This document shows positions 4,687 to 5,731 of a DNA stretch of 5,731 nucleotides, in pieces. The stretch covers positions 1-5,731 of the forward strand of contig JAHFTM010000140.1 of the NCBI GenBank assembly GCA_023269335.1, written 5' to 3'. Positions within the stretch are counted from its first letter, which is position 1. The number at the start of each line of letters is the position of its first letter. The notes below the pieces were generated by a model, which saw only the letters and a program-made list of their open reading frames with translations, had not been told where the DNA came from and made no database searches. The DNA is from Chlamydiia bacterium. GTDB lineage: Bacteria > Chlamydiota > Chlamydiia > Chlamydiales > FEN-1388. The position numbers were made by a program, and so were the translations under genes.

Positions 4687-5731
4687 TCAGTGTTTGAATT
4701 TGACCTTTAGGTAGACAAAACTACTCTTAGCTCCTGTTGCACTCACTGCTCTCACTTTGTATTTTTTGTGCAAAAACTTTTTGTAATCATGAATACCCTG
4801 AAAAAAAGATTTCTTAGGATACAATAGCTTTTTAAAATGCAGCTTTTTTGCACTCTTGATAGTAGCTAAAAGCTTGTTATCACCAAAAACTTGATAGCTG
4901 ATGACGTCGCTAGATAAGCTTTTTTTCCACCAAGTATGCAAAGAAAAAAATGGCTTCTTGTGATGGAAGTGGCGCTTTATTCTTCCATGAAAATGAGAAG
5001 GTGCTTCGACCGTAGAAGGCGGGGGAGGGTTAGGAGATAGTACAGTGATTGATTTACTCAAAACAGGAAATGTATCATCTCCATGATTGCTGATAAGCTG
5101 TCCTGTAAAAGTAGTTGCAGTAGAAGTTCCTCCACTGTTTGTTACAGTTAAAGTTACGGTGAATGTTCCACTAGTAGCATAGGTGTGATCAACCACACTA
5201 GAAGTTGTCGACAGAGTGTTGCCATCACCAAAATCCCAATCATATGTTGCAATTGTTCCGACGGGACTAACTGAAAGAGAGCCATCAAAAGTACTTGGTG
5301 AGCCCGCCAGAGCTAACGTGACTTCAAATGAAGCAAGCGGTGCCTGATCAGGGGCAATTTGCTGGTTTAAGGGAGTCAAAAATCCCGTGATCAAAGCTCC
5401 CAGTGTATTTGTGGTAAGATCTATTGGGATAATAGCGAAAAATTTTGAGCTACCTGTGTAGTCTGTAAGGCTGTCTGGTGTAATAGCATTAGCAGGTGCT
5501 GGATCTTCATAGACTATAGTATTGATAACAGTATCTGTTGAAAGATCAATAACAGCAATCATATTTGCAAAGCTCGAACTTACATATGCATTTACTCCAT
5601 TTGGCTGAATGGCAACGTCAAAAGGACGACCGCCAATACTTATAGGTGCGCCTATAATGGAATCAGTTACCGTATTAATCACATATACATCGCTTGATTG
5701 AAAACAAGTAACATATAGTTTTGCTCCATCA
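4687..5731 (-). CDS. YVTN beta-propeller / PKD-domain repeat protein with Lys-rich tail, 5' partial
   Basis: This is the C-terminal 347 residues of a larger protein. The frame stays open to the window edge and upstream codons read DGAKLYVTCFQSSDVYV, so the GTG at 5682 is an internal Val. Numbering from that Val, YVTN-type propeller repeats (GRPFDVAIQPNGVNAYVSSSFANMIAVIDLSTDTV; then IIPIDLTTNTLG) extend to about 112. A PKD domain covers about 114-195, with the diagnostic WDFGDG at 149-154 and HTYATSGTFTVTLTVTN after it. A Pro-rich hinge (217-223) leads to a strongly basic Lys/His-rich tail (229-331), whose SYQVFGDNKLLATI and YKVRAVSATGAKSS suggest a fibronectin-III-like module. These modules are typical of exported or surface proteins; they mediate binding and have no catalytic residues here. 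A signal peptide would be upstream and cannot be checked. The gene is convergent with the 212-aa gene and unlikely to belong to the T3SS operon. Target and function are unknown. Confidence 0.88.
   Translation of the reverse strand, partial: DGAKLYVTCFQSSDVYVINTVTDSIIGAPISIGGRPFDVAIQPNGVNAYVSSSFANMIAVIDLSTDTVINTIVYEDPAPANAITPDSLTDYTGSSKFFAIIPIDLTTNTLGALITGFLTPLNQQIAPDQAPLASFEVTLALAGSPSTFDGSLSVSPVGTIATYDWDFGDGNTLSTTSSVVDHTYATSGTFTVTLTVTNSGGTSTATTFTGQLISNHGDDTFPVLSKSITVLSPNPPPPSTVEAPSHFHGRIKRHFHHKKPFFSLHTWWKKSLSSDVISYQVFGDNKLLATIKSAKKLHFKKLLYPKKSFFQGIHDYKKFLHKKYKVRAVSATGAKSSFVYLKVKFKH

Overview
The window most likely comes from a member of the phylum Chlamydiota, probably one of the amoeba-associated or environmental lineages rather than Chlamydia itself. 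The main reason is the gene order sctV - copN(sctW) - scc1-type chaperone. These genes are tightly packed on the plus strand, and this is the order known in Chlamydia (lcrD/cdsV - copN - scc1). The CopN homologue carries a DLKS-x-GPSI segment that I remember from chlamydial CopN. The organism assignment rests on synteny and remembered protein similarity, not on a search.

Left part (1-3786) is a type III secretion (T3SS) block. SctV is the inner-membrane export-gate protein; its 5' end lies outside the window. CopN/SctW is the gatekeeper that holds back effector secretion until host contact. The third gene encodes a CesT-fold chaperone of the Scc1 type, expected to bind CopN. The gap between sctV and copN is 22 bp, and copN and the chaperone share an ATGA overlap, so the three are probably co-transcribed and the last two translationally coupled. 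Together they would form the export gate, its plug, and the plug's chaperone.

Middle part (3787-4660): an AT-rich spacer of 192 bp holds a perfect TATAAT box, an 8-bp inverted repeat just upstream of it, and a strong Shine-Dalgarno sequence. These lead into a 212-aa protein that I do not recognise. The gene ends with a small hairpin over its stop codon, followed by a strong terminator-like hairpin. In Chlamydia I recall malQ after scc1; here that position is taken by the unknown gene.

Right part (4687-5731): on the minus strand, convergent with the unknown gene, lies the 3' portion of a large repeat protein. It has YVTN-type beta-propeller repeats, then a PKD domain with the WDFGDG motif, then a very Lys/His-rich tail that looks like a degenerate fibronectin-III module. 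Its 5' end is outside the window.

I see no RNA genes, insertion sequences, CRISPR arrays or origins. The least explained element is the unknown gene with its own promoter beside the T3SS block. A link to secretion is only an inference from position.
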